Assembly: GCF_030700245.1 (NCBI RefSeq)
Contig: NZ_JAUYZI010000001.1
Span: 186,001 to 250,000 of the forward strand
Direction: 5' to 3'
Origin: Methylobacterium amylolyticum
GTDB lineage: Bacteria > Pseudomonadota > Alphaproteobacteria > Rhizobiales > Beijerinckiaceae
Length of the DNA stretch: 64,000 bases
Positions 17,776 to 27,319 of this stretch are shown here, piece by piece; position 1 is the stretch's first letter, and each line of letters begins with the position of its first letter. Position numbers and translations under genes: made by a program. The notes below the pieces were generated by a model that saw only the letters and a list, made by a program, of their open reading frames with translations, had not been told where the DNA came from and ran no database searches.

Positions 17776-17926
17776 GGTTGCCGCCGGGGAGCGCCGCGCT
17801 TTCCCGTGACCTTCGCGCACGGGCCGGAGCTTTGCCGTTGCCGCCGGTCCGCCCGCCCGGTTAGGCTCGGCGCCGGGTGGCACGACCGCGGCGACGGTCG
17901 GCCGGGACAGGCAGGACACGCTGAGC

Positions 17927-19717
17927 ATGCCGCACTATCGCGCTCCGGTCGAGGACACGCTGTTCCTGCTCGGCGACGTGCTCGGCTTCCACGCCCGGGA
18001 CAACCTCGCCGGGTTCAGCGACGCCGCGCCCGACGTGGTCGAGGCGGTGCTGCGCGAGGGCGCCAAGCTCGCCGAGGAGGTGCTGGCCCCCGTCAACCAG
18101 ACAGGCGACCGCGAGGGCTGCCGGCGCAACCCGGACGGCTCGGTGACGACGCCCGCGGGCTTCAAGGCCGCCTACGACGCCTACGCGCAGGGGGGCTGGA
18201 TGGGCCTGTCCGTGCCGGAAGAATTCGGCGGCCAGGGCCTGCCGCAGACCCTCAACACCGCGATCCAGGAATTCGCCTCGGGCGCCAACCTCGCGCTCGG
18301 CATGTATCCCGGCCTGACGCAGGGGGCGATCGCCGCGCTCCTCGTCCACGGCTCGGCGGAGCAGAAGGCCCGGTTCATCCCCAAGATGGTCGCGGGCACC
18401 TGGACCGGCACGATGAACCTCACCGAGCCGCATTGCGGCACGGATCTCGGCCTCCTGAAGACCAAGGCGGTGCCGAACGGCGACGGCTCCTACGCGATCA
18501 CCGGCACCAAGATCTTCATCTCGGCCGGCGAGCACGATCTGGCCGAGAACATCGTCCACCTCGTGATCGCCCGCATCGAGGGCGCGCCCGCGGGCACCAA
18601 GGGCATCTCGCTGTTCGTCGTCCCGAAGTTCCTCGTGGGCGAGGACGGCGCGCTTGGGCCCCGCAACGGCGTGTCCTGCGGCTCGCTCGAGCACAAGATG
18701 GGCATCCACGGCAACGCGACCTGCGTGATGAACTACGACGGCGCCACCGGCTGGCTCGTCGGCGAGGCCAATCGCGGCCTCAACGCCATGTTCGTGATGA
18801 TGAACGAGGCGCGGCTGGCGGTCGGCGTCCAGGGGCTCGGCCAGTCCGAGGTCGCCTACCAGAACGCGGTGGCCTACGCCCGCGACCGGCTCCAGGGCCG
18901 GGCGCTGACGGGGGCCAAGGCGCCGGACAAGCCCGCCGACCCGATCCTCGTCCACCCGGACGTGCGCCGCACCCTGATGCAGATCCGCGCCTTCAACGAG
19001 GCGGCCCGCGCCCTGGTGCTGTGGACGGCGCTCCAGTCCGACATCCTGCACCGTTCGGAGGATGCGGGCGAGCGGCGGACCGCCGACGACCACATGGGCC
19101 TGATGACCCCGGTGGTGAAGGGCGTGCTCACCGACCGCGGCTTCGCCAACGCGGTGGAGGCGCAGCAGATGTTCGGCGGCCACGGCTACGTCGAGGAATG
19201 GGGCATGTCGCAATTCGTGCGCGATGCCCGCATCGCCATGATCTACGAGGGCGCCAACGGCATCCAGGCGATGGACCTCGTCGGCCGCAAGCTGCCCAAG
19301 GACGGCGGCCGGGCGATGATGGCCTTCCTCGGCGAGGTCCAGACCTTCCTGAAGGACCACGGCGAGGACGCGGACATGGCCGCCTTCGTCAAGCCGCTCG
19401 GGGCCGCCGTGAACGACCTCCAGGGCGCGACCATGTGGTTTATGCAGAACGCCATGGCCAAGCCCGACAACGCCGGGGCGGGCGCCACCGACTACATGCA
19501 CCTGCTCGGGCTCGTGGCGCTCGGCTACATGTGGGCGCGGATCGCCAAGGCGGCGCTGGCCCGCAAGGCCGCGGGCGAGGAACCCGCGCGCTGGGACGCC
19601 AAGCTCGTCACCGGCCGCTTCTTCATGGACCGGTCGCTGCCGGAGACCGGCCTTCGCCTCGCGCGGATCAAGGCCGGGGCCGACACGACGATGGCGCTGG
19701 CGGCGGAGGCGTTCTGA
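17927..19717 (+). CDS. Acyl-CoA dehydrogenase (long DmdC/FadE-like type)
   Basis: 596-residue FAD-dependent cytoplasmic enzyme that introduces a trans-2 double bond into an acyl-CoA. N-terminal, middle and C-terminal acyl-CoA dehydrogenase domains follow in order. MNLTEPHCGTDLGLLKTKA is the substrate/FAD-binding signature, and the catalytic base is Glu441 in MIYEGANGIQ. The extra C-terminal ~120 residues are typical of the ~600-residue subfamily that includes 3-methylmercaptopropionyl-CoA dehydrogenases. The start MPHYRAPVEDTLFLL is a standard N-terminus of this group. It is monocistronic. The actual substrate is not predictable. Confidence 0.9.
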   Translation: MPHYRAPVEDTLFLLGDVLGFHARDNLAGFSDAAPDVVEAVLREGAKLAEEVLAPVNQTGDREGCRRNPDGSVTTPAGFKAAYDAYAQGGWMGLSVPEEFGGQGLPQTLNTAIQEFASGANLALGMYPGLTQGAIAALLVHGSAEQKARFIPKMVAGTWTGTMNLTEPHCGTDLGLLKTKAVPNGDGSYAITGTKIFISAGEHDLAENIVHLVIARIEGAPAGTKGISLFVVPKFLVGEDGALGPRNGVSCGSLEHKMGIHGNATCVMNYDGATGWLVGEANRGLNAMFVMMNEARLAVGVQGLGQSEVAYQNAVAYARDRLQGRALTGAKAPDKPADPILVHPDVRRTLMQIRAFNEAARALVLWTALQSDILHRSEDAGERRTADDHMGLMTPVVKGVLTDRGFANAVEAQQMFGGHGYVEEWGMSQFVRDARIAMIYEGANGIQAMDLVGRKLPKDGGRAMMAFLGEVQTFLKDHGEDADMAAFVKPLGAAVNDLQGATMWFMQNAMAKPDNAGAGATDYMHLLGLVALGYMWARIAKAALARKAAGEEPARWDAKLVTGRFFMDRSLPETGLRLARIKAGADTTMALAAEAF

Positions 19718-19768
19718 GCGCGCTTCGCCCGGAACGCATCGCGTCCCGGGCGTGCGCCGTCCGCTTCG

Positions 19769-21460
19769 TCACGCGGCGCGCACGCCGGAGATGAACCGGT
19801 CGACCTCGGTCGAGAGATACGCCGCCTGCCGCGACAGCTCGGATGCCGAGGCGAGCACCTCGCTCGCGGCCGCGCCGGCCTCCTGGGACGCCCGCGCCAC
19901 GCCCGCGATGTTGCCCGTCACCGCGCCGGTGCCCGCGGCGGCCTGGGCGACGTTGCGCGCGATCTCCTGCGTCGCCGCGCCCTGCTGCTCCACCGCCGCG
20001 GCAATCGAGGTCGAGACCGCATCGAGGTCCCGGATGCGCCGGCCGATCCCGTCGATCGCCGCCACCGCCTGGGCGGTCGAGGCCTGGATCCGCCCGATCT
20101 GTCCGGCGATCTCGTCGGTCGCCCGGGCAGTCTGCCCGGCGAGTTCCTTGACCTCGCCGGCGACCACCGCGAAGCCGCGCCCCGCCTCGCCCGCGCGGGC
20201 CGCCTCGATCGTGGCGTTGAGCGCCAGCAGGTTGGTCTGGCCCGCGATGCCGGAGATCAGCCCCACGACGTCGCCGATGCGCGCGACCGCCCCGCTCAAT
20301 TCCTGCACGAGCGCCGCGCTCCGGTCGGTGTCGGCCACCGCCGCGCGCGCGAGGTCCGCCGAACCGTCGACCTGCCGCCCGATCTCGGCGACCGACGATC
20401 CCAACTGCTCGGCCGCGGCCGCGACCGTGCCGACGTTCGCGGCGGCCTCCCCGGCGGCCGCCGCCACGGCGCCGGACCGCGCCGCCGCGTCGCTCGCCGT
20501 GCCGCTCATCGCCCCCGCGGTCGCCTGCAACTCGGTGGCGGCGGCGGTGACCGTGGCGACGATCCCGCCGACCGCCGCCTCGAAGCCGTCGGCCATCTGG
20601 CGCATGCCGGCCCGGCGCTGCTCCTCGGCAGCCAGCCGCGCCTGCGCCGTCTCCGCCTCCAGGTCGCGCATCCGCAGGAGGCCGCCCTTGAAAACCTGGA
20701 CGGCGTCGGCGATCGTCCCGATCTCGGTGCGTTCGCCCTGATGCGGGATCGCGACCGAGAGGTCGCCGCCGGCGAGCGCGGTCATGGGGGTGACGACCGA
20801 GCGGATGCCCTGCCCGATGCTCCGGACGATGAGGAGCGCCAGGGCGATTGTGAGGACCAGCGCCGCCGCGCCGATCCCGACCAGCACGGTCTGCGTGGTC
20901 CCGGCCGAGCGCTCGCCCTCGCCGACGACCGCGTCCCCCGCACTGTTGTTCAGCGTGACGATGCCCTGCGCCGCCGTGGTGGCGGCCTTGATCCGCGGCC
21001 AGACGGTCCGGGCGTTCTCGGCCACCGCCGCGTCCTTCTGGCCGTCGCGGGACTGCGCCAGCAGGCCGGGCAGCGCCTCGAGGAAGGCGGTCCACGCGGT
21101 CTTGAACTTCTCGTACAGCGCCCGCTCCTCGGGCAGGCGGATCAGCGGCTCGTAGGCGTCCAGGCCCGCGCGGACGCGCTCCAGCTTGCCCGCGAGGAGG
21201 TTCTCCTCGGAGAGCATCTGCGACAGCTCGGTGTGGAGGAGATGGTTGACGACGCTGACGCGCACGTCGATGGCGCCCGCCTTCAGCTCGCTCGCGAGGC
21301 GGACGCTCGGCAGCGTGCTCCGGCCCAGCTCACCGTTGATGCGCGTCAGGTCGCTGAGGCCCCAGTAGCCCGCCAAGCCCACGGCGACGAGGCAGGTCAG
21401 GGCGAGGCCGAACGCGACGGCGAGCTGCGCCCGTATCGACGCCTTGGAGATGACGGACAT
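19769..21460 (-). CDS. Methyl-accepting chemotaxis protein
   Basis: 563 residues: first transmembrane helix (~10-32, [21 protein letters not shown]), a periplasmic four-helix-bundle sensor (~33-185), second transmembrane helix (~188-210), HAMP (~211-265), then the cytoplasmic signalling hairpin (~290-545). The tip has the invariant [16 protein letters not shown] and [33 protein letters not shown] block. It senses a ligand and controls CheA. The sensor is 4HB_MCP-like, so the ligand cannot be named. It is monocistronic; a flaF gene about 1.6 kb further on is the only other motility gene in view. Confidence 0.93.
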   Translation of the reverse strand: MSVISKASIRAQLAVAFGLALTCLVAVGLAGYWGLSDLTRINGELGRSTLPSVRLASELKAGAIDVRVSVVNHLLHTELSQMLSEENLLAGKLERVRAGLDAYEPLIRLPEERALYEKFKTAWTAFLEALPGLLAQSRDGQKDAAVAENARTVWPRIKAATTAAQGIVTLNNSAGDAVVGEGERSAGTTQTVLVGIGAAALVLTIALALLIVRSIGQGIRSVVTPMTALAGGDLSVAIPHQGERTEIGTIADAVQVFKGGLLRMRDLEAETAQARLAAEEQRRAGMRQMADGFEAAVGGIVATVTAAATELQATAGAMSGTASDAAARSGAVAAAAGEAAANVGTVAAAAEQLGSSVAEIGRQVDGSADLARAAVADTDRSAALVQELSGAVARIGDVVGLISGIAGQTNLLALNATIEAARAGEAGRGFAVVAGEVKELAGQTARATDEIAGQIGRIQASTAQAVAAIDGIGRRIRDLDAVSTSIAAAVEQQGAATQEIARNVAQAAAGTGAVTGNIAGVARASQEAGAAASEVLASASELSRQAAYLSTEVDRFISGVRAA

Positions 21461-21584
21461 CCGATTCGCTCCGCGCGGGAACGAACCGCCGCCCGCCTCG
21501 GGACGGTAGAGCGGAGCCGGTTAAGATTTGCTCGTCACACGCGTGCGCACCGGTCACAGGTTGTATCCGGGCGGCGGAACGCAC

Positions 21585-22865
21585 TCACGCCCCCAGCGCT
21601 CCGTCCAGATCCTCGATCAAATCCGCCGGATCCTCCAGGCCGACCGACAGCCGCACCACCTCGGGGCCGGCGCCGGCGGCCGTCTTCTGCGCGTCGGTGA
21701 GCTGGCGGTGGGTGGTCGAGGCCGGGTGGATGATCAGCGAGCGGGTGTCGCCGATATTGGCCAGATGCGAGAAGAGCTGAAGGTTGGAGACGAGCTTCAC
21801 GCCGGCCTCGTAGCCGCCCTTCAGCCCGAAGGTGAACACCGCGCCCGCCCCGTTCGGCGTGTAGCGCCGGGCGAGCTGGTGATAGCGGTCGCTCTCCAGG
21901 CCCGGGTAGCTCACCCAGGCCACGGCCTCGTGGGAGGCGAGGTGGGTTGCCACGGCGAGCGCGTTGTCCGAGTGGCGCTGCATCCGCAGCGGCAGGGTCT
22001 CGATGCCGTTGAGGATCAGGAACGCGTTGAACGGCGAGAGCGCCGGCCCGAGGTCGCGCAGGCCGAGCACCCGGCAAGCGATGGCGAAGCCGAAATTGCC
22101 GAAGGTCTCGGCGAGCACCATGCCGGAATATTCCGGCCGCGGCTGGCTCAGCATCGGGTAGCGCGCGTCGCCCGCCCACTGGAACGTGCCGCCGTCGACG
22201 ATCAGGCCGCCGATCGAGTTGCCGTGGCCGCCGAGGAACTTGGTGGCCGAGTGCACGACGATGTCGGCCCCGTGCTCGAACGGCCGGATCAGGTACGGCG
22301 TCGCCATGGTGTTGTCGACGATCAGCGGGATGTTGTGCCGCTTCGCGACCTGGGACAGCGCGGCGATGTCGGTGATGACGCCGCCCGGGTTCGCGATCGA
22401 TTCGCAGAAGATCGCCTTGGTGCGCGGGGTGATCGCCGCCTCGAACGAGGCCGGATCGTCCGTGTCGGCCCAGGCCACCGACCAGCCGAAGTTCTTGTAG
22501 GAGTGGTTGAACTGGTTGATCGAGCCGCCGTAGAGCTTGTTGGCCGCCACGAACTCGTCGCCCGGCTGCATCAGGGCGTGCATCGTCAGGAACTCGGCGG
22601 CGTGGCCGGAGGCGACCGCCAGCGCCGCGGTTCCGCCTTCGAGCGCGGCGATCCGCTCCTCCAGCACCGCGTTGGTCGGGTTGGTGATGCGGGTGTAGAT
22701 GTTGCCGAACGCCTGGAGGCCGAACAGCGAGGCGGCGTGATCGACGTCGTCGAACACGAAGCTGGTGGTCTGGTAGATCGGCGTCGCGCGGGCGCCGGTG
22801 GCCGGGTCGGGGGCCGCGCCCGCGTGGATCGCCAGGGTGTTGAAGCCGGGCAGGCGGTCGGTCAT
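21585..22865 (-). CDS. metY: O-acetylhomoserine sulfhydrylase
   Basis: 426-residue PLP enzyme of the Cys/Met metabolism family. It makes homocysteine (or methionine) from O-acetylhomoserine and sulfide (or methanethiol). The PLP lysine is Lys209 in [36 protein letters not shown] and [21 protein letters not shown] are family blocks. A length of about 425 and the insertions point to the MetY group rather than MetB/MetC. It is transcribed alone. No SAM riboswitch motif was found in the 150 bp upstream. Confidence 0.92.
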   Translation of the reverse strand: MTDRLPGFNTLAIHAGAAPDPATGARATPIYQTTSFVFDDVDHAASLFGLQAFGNIYTRITNPTNAVLEERIAALEGGTAALAVASGHAAEFLTMHALMQPGDEFVAANKLYGGSINQFNHSYKNFGWSVAWADTDDPASFEAAITPRTKAIFCESIANPGGVITDIAALSQVAKRHNIPLIVDNTMATPYLIRPFEHGADIVVHSATKFLGGHGNSIGGLIVDGGTFQWAGDARYPMLSQPRPEYSGMVLAETFGNFGFAIACRVLGLRDLGPALSPFNAFLILNGIETLPLRMQRHSDNALAVATHLASHEAVAWVSYPGLESDRYHQLARRYTPNGAGAVFTFGLKGGYEAGVKLVSNLQLFSHLANIGDTRSLIIHPASTTHRQLTDAQKTAAGAGPEVVRLSVGLEDPADLIEDLDGALGA

Positions 22866-23015
22866 CGCAAGCAGTCTCCGCGGGCTCTCGCGGCAGCCTG
22901 TACGCCCGCCCGGGAGCGCGGCGCAAGGCGGCGGCCCGGGACGGGCGCGGGATGGCGAGCCCGACGGCGTCGTGACGACGGTACGGCGACGACGGTGCGG
23001 CGATCCCCGGCGGGA

Positions 23016-23378
23016 TCAGCGGCCGCCGAGACCCGCGGCGAGGTTGTGGTTGATCGAGATCAAGGCCGTGAGCTTCTCCGCGGCGGGCTCCGCCAGCGTG
23101 TCGACCATGCGGCGGAACACGAAGACCGCGAGGTTGGCCACGCCCTGCCGCACGTCGGCCGGCAGCGGGCTCGCCGGGTCGGTGGCGGCGGTGGCCAGGA
23201 TGGTCCAGAGCTTCTGGTTGAACTGGATCGCGTGCGGCAGGGCGCCGGCCTGCTCCACCCAGTTGTCGCGCACCGACTGGAGTTGCTGGGCGGCCTTGAT
23301 CAGCACGGCGGCTTCGGTCTCGCGCGGCGACATCGCGCTGCGCGAGATTCTGGCATAGGCGTTGGCGGCGTAGCTCAT
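23016..23378 (-). CDS. flaF: Flagellar biosynthesis regulator FlaF
   Basis: 120-residue cytoplasmic protein. The pattern AYARISRSAMSPRETEAAVLIKAAQQLQ, then FNQKLWTILATAATDP and NLAVFVFRRMVDTLA with LTALISINHNLAAGL, is that of FlaF, which promotes flagellin secretion and opposes FlbT at flagellin mRNA in alphaproteobacteria. The start MSYAANAY is chosen from the family. FlaF genes normally sit beside flagellin and flbT, neither of which is here, so the copy is detached from its usual cluster. Confidence 0.85.
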   Translation of the reverse strand: MSYAANAYARISRSAMSPRETEAAVLIKAAQQLQSVRDNWVEQAGALPHAIQFNQKLWTILATAATDPASPLPADVRQGVANLAVFVFRRMVDTLAEPAAEKLTALISINHNLAAGLGGR

Positions 23379-23618
23379 CGACGAGGACCCAGGTTCCGCG
23401 GCCTGCCGTACCGACAGGCGAGGATCCTTTTGCCGCGATTCGGTTAATGTCGCGTGTGCCGGGCCCCTCAAACGCCCGGGCCGCGGCGTCACGGAATCTT
23501 GACGGGCGCCGGCCGAGAGTGGCCCGGCAAGCGCGCAGGTTCCGCCTTGATCCCGCCGGGTTGCCGGGCGAGCACGGCGCGGGGCCCGCACTCCACGGAC
23601 CGCCGGATCGCGTCGCGG

Positions 23619-23858
23619 ATGCTCAACTTCGTCTTCGGTACAGTGGCGGGGGGCCTGATCGCCTGCGTGCTCACCATCGTGGCGGTGCGGCATCCGGAAG
23701 TGCAGACCCGCCTGGGGCTGGTTCCGCCGCCGGTCATGACGCTGGCTGCCGCGACGCGCCCGTCCGACGCCGCGTGCCGGAAGACCGGACCCGGCCCGTC
23801 GGTCGGGACCCAGGAGATGCTGTTCAACCGCCACCGCTTCTGGTCGGTGGCGCCTTAG
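23619..23858 (+). CDS. Small membrane-anchored protein, unknown function
   Basis: 79 residues with one N-terminal hydrophobic helix (MLNFVFGTVAGGLIACVLTIVAV) and a short soluble tail containing GPSVGTQEMLFNRHRFWSVAP. No recognised family. The ATG right before the helix is preferred, because the longer in-frame start adds Arg/Ser-rich sequence. It stands alone between flaF and another small gene. Good codon bias and a clean anchor support it, but it remains hypothetical. Confidence 0.5.
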   Translation: MLNFVFGTVAGGLIACVLTIVAVRHPEVQTRLGLVPPPVMTLAAATRPSDAACRKTGPGPSVGTQEMLFNRHRFWSVAP

Positions 23859-23978
23859 GGCCGGCCTCACGGCACCCGGCCCGGGGCCCGGGGACGCGTC
23901 CCCGATGCCCGACATCGCTCATGCCATCCGCGCAGCGCGGGCACGCCCCGCGGCCGGGGCGCCCGGTTCGCGCGCGCC

Positions 23979-24119
23979 TCAGAACGTCCCGATCAGAACC
24001 AGCAGGGCGGTGGTGGCGACGGTGGTGCTCAGGAAGCCGCACAGGGCCGCCGCGAAGGACGGCGCAGTGGAGGCCGGGGCCGCGGCGGAGGTGTCGGAGG
24101 GCAGCGTGGCGGTGGTCAT
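23979..24119 (-). CDS. Very small membrane protein, unknown function
   Basis: 46 residues: a Ser/Thr/Ala-rich N-terminus (MTTATLPSDTSAAAPASTAPS) and a C-terminal hydrophobic helix ending TALLVLIGTF. GGGAAGG lies nine bases before the ATG, a strong ribosome binding site for this genome. Single-helix proteins of this size are common in Methylobacterium. No function can be given. Confidence 0.5.
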   Translation of the reverse strand: MTTATLPSDTSAAAPASTAPSFAAALCGFLSTTVATTALLVLIGTF

Positions 24120-24207
24120 GGTCGTAGGCCTTCCCGGGCGACCGGCGTCGCCTGTGTCCTGTTGATGGGGGAGAAAACGGATCGCGGCCGTGCGGCGGCG
24201 CACCCGC

Positions 24208-24522
24208 TCAGTCGCAGCGGTTGATTTTCTTGGCGATCCGGAGGGCCCGCAATTCACTGCGCAGGTCGATCGCCACCACCCCCTCCCCGCACGCCTCGAA
24301 GGCGTCGCGGGCGTCCTCGTAGCGATCCCCGACCTCGTCGAGGGTGTCGCAGACGCGGTCGTGGTTGCCCAAGCGCGCTTCCTGGCGAGCCTGGAAGCGC
24401 AGGGCGCCGGCCTCGTCGACCTTCCGCTGGGCTTCCAGGCACGCGGGCAGGGCCAGCGCCGAGGAGGTCAGGAGGAGGCCGGCGACGAGGCCGAGGGGCA
24501 GGGAGGCCGAACGGGCACTCAC
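24208..24522 (-). CDS. Small exported four-cysteine protein, unknown function
   Basis: 104 residues from a GTG. A signal peptide (VSARSASLPLGLVAGLLLTSSALAL) precedes a helical, charged mature part with four cysteines (PACLEAQ, RVCDTL, EACGEG, NRCD), which could form two periplasmic disulfides. The frame extends far upstream without an ATG near the signal peptide, so the GTG giving a normal n-region is chosen. No family is recognised. It could be cotranscribed with the phosphoesterase gene 146 bp upstream on the same strand. Confidence 0.55.
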   Translation of the reverse strand: MSARSASLPLGLVAGLLLTSSALALPACLEAQRKVDEAGALRFQARQEARLGNHDRVCDTLDEVGDRYEDARDAFEACGEGVVAIDLRSELRALRIAKKINRCD

Positions 24523-24668
24523 GGGAACACTCGCGGATACGATTACGGTCGAAGGCCCTGATGCGGGCGGTTGCGGAGGTTGGGGGCGATGATCTGCTGA
24601 TCCCTCCCCTTCTGCGGCTGAAACGGTAAAGCTCGGGTGATGGTTCCGGCGCTCCGCTGTCCCGCGAA

Positions 24669-25178
24669 TCACCGTTTCCGGCGGCGACGCGAGGCGAGGA
24701 CCGCCGCGAGCCCGACCGGGGCGAAGCCCATCGCGTCGACGCCGACATCGTACTGCTTGGGGATCGGCGTGAGCTTGCCGTGCGAGTGCCCGTGCAGGTT
24801 CAGGGCGCCCCGGCCGATCCCGTTCCAGGTCCGGAACGCGTAGTGGCAGAGCACCAGCGGCCGCTCCTCCACGACGATCTCCGCGTAGGACCGCACCGAT
24901 GCCCAGCCCGGCGCTTCCAGGGTGCCGGGGCCGTCGTTGTTGCCGACGATCAGGTGCTTCTCGCCGTTGAGGCCGGCGAGGATCTCGTGCACGCGCGCCG
25001 CGCTCGGCCCCAGGGCGAAGTCGCCGAGGTGCCAGACCGTGTCGCCCGGGGCCACCGTCGCGTTCCAGGCGGCGATCAGCCCGGCATCGTGCGCGTCGAG
25101 GTCCGGGAACGGCCGGTGGTCGAAGCGCAGGGCGCGCGGGTCGCCGAAATGCGTGTCGCCCGTGAAAAACACCGCCAC
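24669..25178 (-). CDS. Calcineurin-like metallophosphoesterase
   Basis: 169 residues, cytoplasmic. All five metal motifs of the superfamily are present in order: GDTHFGD, GDFAL, GNND, CHYAF and GHSHG. Small enzymes of this shape are annotated as hypothetical phosphoesterases and resemble phage or bacterial YfcE-like enzymes. The substrate is unknown. The basic tail SRRRRKR could contact nucleic acid (inference). Confidence 0.85.
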   Translation of the reverse strand: MAVFFTGDTHFGDPRALRFDHRPFPDLDAHDAGLIAAWNATVAPGDTVWHLGDFALGPSAARVHEILAGLNGEKHLIVGNNDGPGTLEAPGWASVRSYAEIVVEERPLVLCHYAFRTWNGIGRGALNLHGHSHGKLTPIPKQYDVGVDAMGFAPVGLAAVLASRRRRKR

Positions 25179-25345
25179 CGTGCCGCCCCCGCCTCACCCG
25201 CCCGCATGTCCCGGCTGCGGCCGAAGCGCGGGGACGGGGCGCCGGTTCCATCGGGGGTCTTGCGGGCGTCTTGACGCGAGCCGCCGCCGACGCGCAGGCC
25301 GTGCGGATCGAGGATGTCGGGAAGGTCCATGACAGGCCCAAGGCC

Positions 25346-26065
25346 ATGATCGGGACGGTCGGGTTCGCTTTCCTGGCCGGAATCCTGTCGGTGCTCTCGC
25401 CCTGCGTGCTGCCGCTGGTGCCGATCGTCCTCGGCACCGCGGCCTCCGAGCACCGGCTGGGGCCGGTCGCCCTCGCCGCGGGCCTCGCCCTCGCCTTCAC
25501 CGCCATCGGCCTCTTCGTGGCGACCATCGGTTTCGCCGTCGGCCTCGACGGCGACGTGTTCCGCAGCGCGGGGGCGATCCTGCTGGTGATCCTGGGCGTG
25601 GTGCTGATGGTGCCGCGGCTCCAGGCGCGGGTGGCCACCGCGGCCGGGCCGGTCGGCGCCTGGGCGGAGGAGCGGTTCGGCGGGATCGGCACCGGCGGCC
25701 TGTCCGGGCAGTTCGCGGTCGGCCTGCTGCTCGGCGCCGCCTGGAGCCCGTGCGTGGGGCCGACGCTCGGCGCCGCCGCGCTGATGGCCGCGCGGGGCGA
25801 GCACCTGACGGCGGTGGCCCTGACCATGCTCGCCTTCGGGCTCGGCGCGGCCGCGCCGCTGGCGCTCCTCGGGCTCGCCTCCCGCGAGGCGCTGCTGCGC
25901 TGGCGCGGCGGGCTCGGCGCGGCGGGCCGCGGACTGAAGGCGGCGATGGGGGCGCTGCTGGTGGCGCTCGGCCTCCTGGTCCTCACCGGCCTCGACAAGC
26001 GGGTCGAGGCCGCCGCGGTCGCCGCGACGCCGGACTGGCTCAACGCGCTGACGACGCGGTACTAG
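25346..26065 (+). CDS. CcdA/DsbD-like transmembrane thiol-disulfide carrier
   Basis: 239 residues with six predicted transmembrane helices. The two redox cysteines sit in the diagnostic places: SPCVLPLVPIVLG in helix 1 and WSPCVGPTLGAAAL in helix 4. Such proteins pass electrons from cytoplasmic thioredoxin to periplasmic partners, for cytochrome c maturation or disulfide repair. The ATG before IGTVGFAFLAGILSVL is chosen; a longer form adds hydrophilic residues. No ccm or thioredoxin-like gene is adjacent, so the partner is unknown. Confidence 0.85.
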   Translation: MIGTVGFAFLAGILSVLSPCVLPLVPIVLGTAASEHRLGPVALAAGLALAFTAIGLFVATIGFAVGLDGDVFRSAGAILLVILGVVLMVPRLQARVATAAGPVGAWAEERFGGIGTGGLSGQFAVGLLLGAAWSPCVGPTLGAAALMAARGEHLTAVALTMLAFGLGAAAPLALLGLASREALLRWRGGLGAAGRGLKAAMGALLVALGLLVLTGLDKRVEAAAVAATPDWLNALTTRY

Positions 26066-26067
26066 AG

Positions 26068-26111
26068 CATCGTCCCGAAAGGTGGTCACCGGCTTTCGGA
26101 AAAGACGATGC
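26068..26111. repeat. Rhizobiales-type intergenic palindrome
   Basis: GCATCGTC at the left end is answered by GACGATGC at the right, and inside CCGAAAGGTGG is followed by CCGGCTTTCGG. This 44-bp hairpin resembles the palindromic units dispersed in intergenic regions of many Rhizobiales. It starts 3 bp after the ccdA-like stop and may also act as its transcript end. Confidence 0.7.
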
Positions 26112-26125
26112 AAAAACAGAGGACT

Positions 26126-26164
26126 AGCGCATCGTCCTGGATCCGATATCCAGGACGATGCGCT
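26126..26164. repeat. Perfect 17-bp inverted repeat before selD
   Basis: AGCGCATCGTCCTGGAT pairs perfectly with its reverse complement after a 5-nt loop (26143-26147). Its outer part reuses the GCATCGTC word of the neighbouring palindrome. It ends 27 bp before the selD ATG, so the hairpin would lie in or beside the selD leader. Confidence 0.85.
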
Positions 26165-26190
26165 GGATCCCCATCGGAGGGAGATGCGCG

Positions 26191-27237
26191 ATGACCGAAG
26201 CCCCACGCCTGACGAGCCTCGCCCACGGCGGCGGCTGCGGCTGCAAGCTCGACCCGGCGGTGCTGCGGCAACTGCTCGCCGAGCAGCCGGCGGTCGGGCC
26301 GTTCGAGCGCCTGCTGGTCGGCAACGAGACCGCCGACGACGCCGCGGTGTGGGAGTTGGAGGACGGCACCTGCCTGATCGCCACCACGGACTTCTTCACG
26401 CCGATGGTCGACGACCCGACCGATTTCGGGCGCATCGCCGCGACCAACGCGATCTCCGACGTCTACGCGATGGGCGGCCGGCCGCTCCTGGCCCTCGCCA
26501 TCCTCGGCATGCCGGTGGGCAAGATCGCGCCGGAGACCGTCGCCAGGATCCTGCGCGGCGGCGCCGAGACATGCGCCGAGGCCGGGATCCCGGTGGCCGG
26601 CGGCCACTCGATCGACACGCCCGAGCCGATCTACGGCCTCGCCGTCATCGGCACCTGCCGCCGCGAGGCGGTCCGCCGCAACGCCGACGCGCTGGCGGGC
26701 GACGCGGTGATCCTGACGAAGCCCGTGGGCGTCGGGGTCTACTCCGCCGCGATCAAGCGGGAGGCGCTGGACGAGGCGGGCTACCGCGACTTCGTCGCCA
26801 CCACGACGCTGCTCAACCGGATCGGCACGGAACTGGCCGCCGAGCCGGCCGTGCACGCGCTCACCGACGTGACCGGGTTCGGCGTGCTCGGGCACGGGCT
26901 GGAACTCGCCCGCGGCGCCGGCCTGACCTTCGCCCTCGACGCGGGCGCCCTGCCGCTGCTGCCGCGGGCCGTGGCGCTGGCCCGGGAGGGCTTCGTCACC
27001 GGCGCGTCGCACCGCAACTGGGGCGCGTTCGGCGCCGAGGTCGACCTGCCCGCAGGCTTCCCCGACTGGCGCCGCCACCTGCTCACCGACCCGCAGACCT
27101 CGGGCGGCCTGCTCGTGACTTGCGCCGGAGACCGGGCCGAGGCGATCCTCGCCCGCATCCGCGAGGCCGGCTACCCGGCCGCCGCGATCGTCGGGCGGAT
27201 GGAATCGGGGCCGGGGCGGATCCGGGTCGCGGGCTGA
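26191..27237 (+). CDS. selD: Selenide, water dikinase
   Basis: 348-residue SelD, which makes selenophosphate from selenide and ATP for selenocysteine or selenouridine synthesis. The catalytic pair is present as Cys16 and Lys19 in GGGCGCKL, matching E. coli Cys17/Lys20. [37 protein letters not shown] and [14 protein letters not shown] are family blocks. The start follows GGAGGGAG at a proper distance. No selA, selB, selC, selU or selenoprotein gene is in the window, so the downstream use of selenophosphate must be encoded elsewhere. Confidence 0.95.
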   Translation: MTEAPRLTSLAHGGGCGCKLDPAVLRQLLAEQPAVGPFERLLVGNETADDAAVWELEDGTCLIATTDFFTPMVDDPTDFGRIAATNAISDVYAMGGRPLLALAILGMPVGKIAPETVARILRGGAETCAEAGIPVAGGHSIDTPEPIYGLAVIGTCRREAVRRNADALAGDAVILTKPVGVGVYSAAIKREALDEAGYRDFVATTTLLNRIGTELAAEPAVHALTDVTGFGVLGHGLELARGAGLTFALDAGALPLLPRAVALAREGFVTGASHRNWGAFGAEVDLPAGFPDWRRHLLTDPQTSGGLLVTCAGDRAEAILARIREAGYPAAAIVGRMESGPGRIRVAG

Positions 27238-27319
27238 GTATTCGGGCGCGGCCCGCCGGGGAGGCAATCTTCACCCTTCCCGGTCAGGATCGCCGCCCGT
27301 TCCCGCCGCCGAGCCCCGC

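Noticed and set aside
22866..23015. SAM riboswitch upstream of metY
   Set aside because: No SAM-I or SAM-II conserved core was found on the relevant strand.
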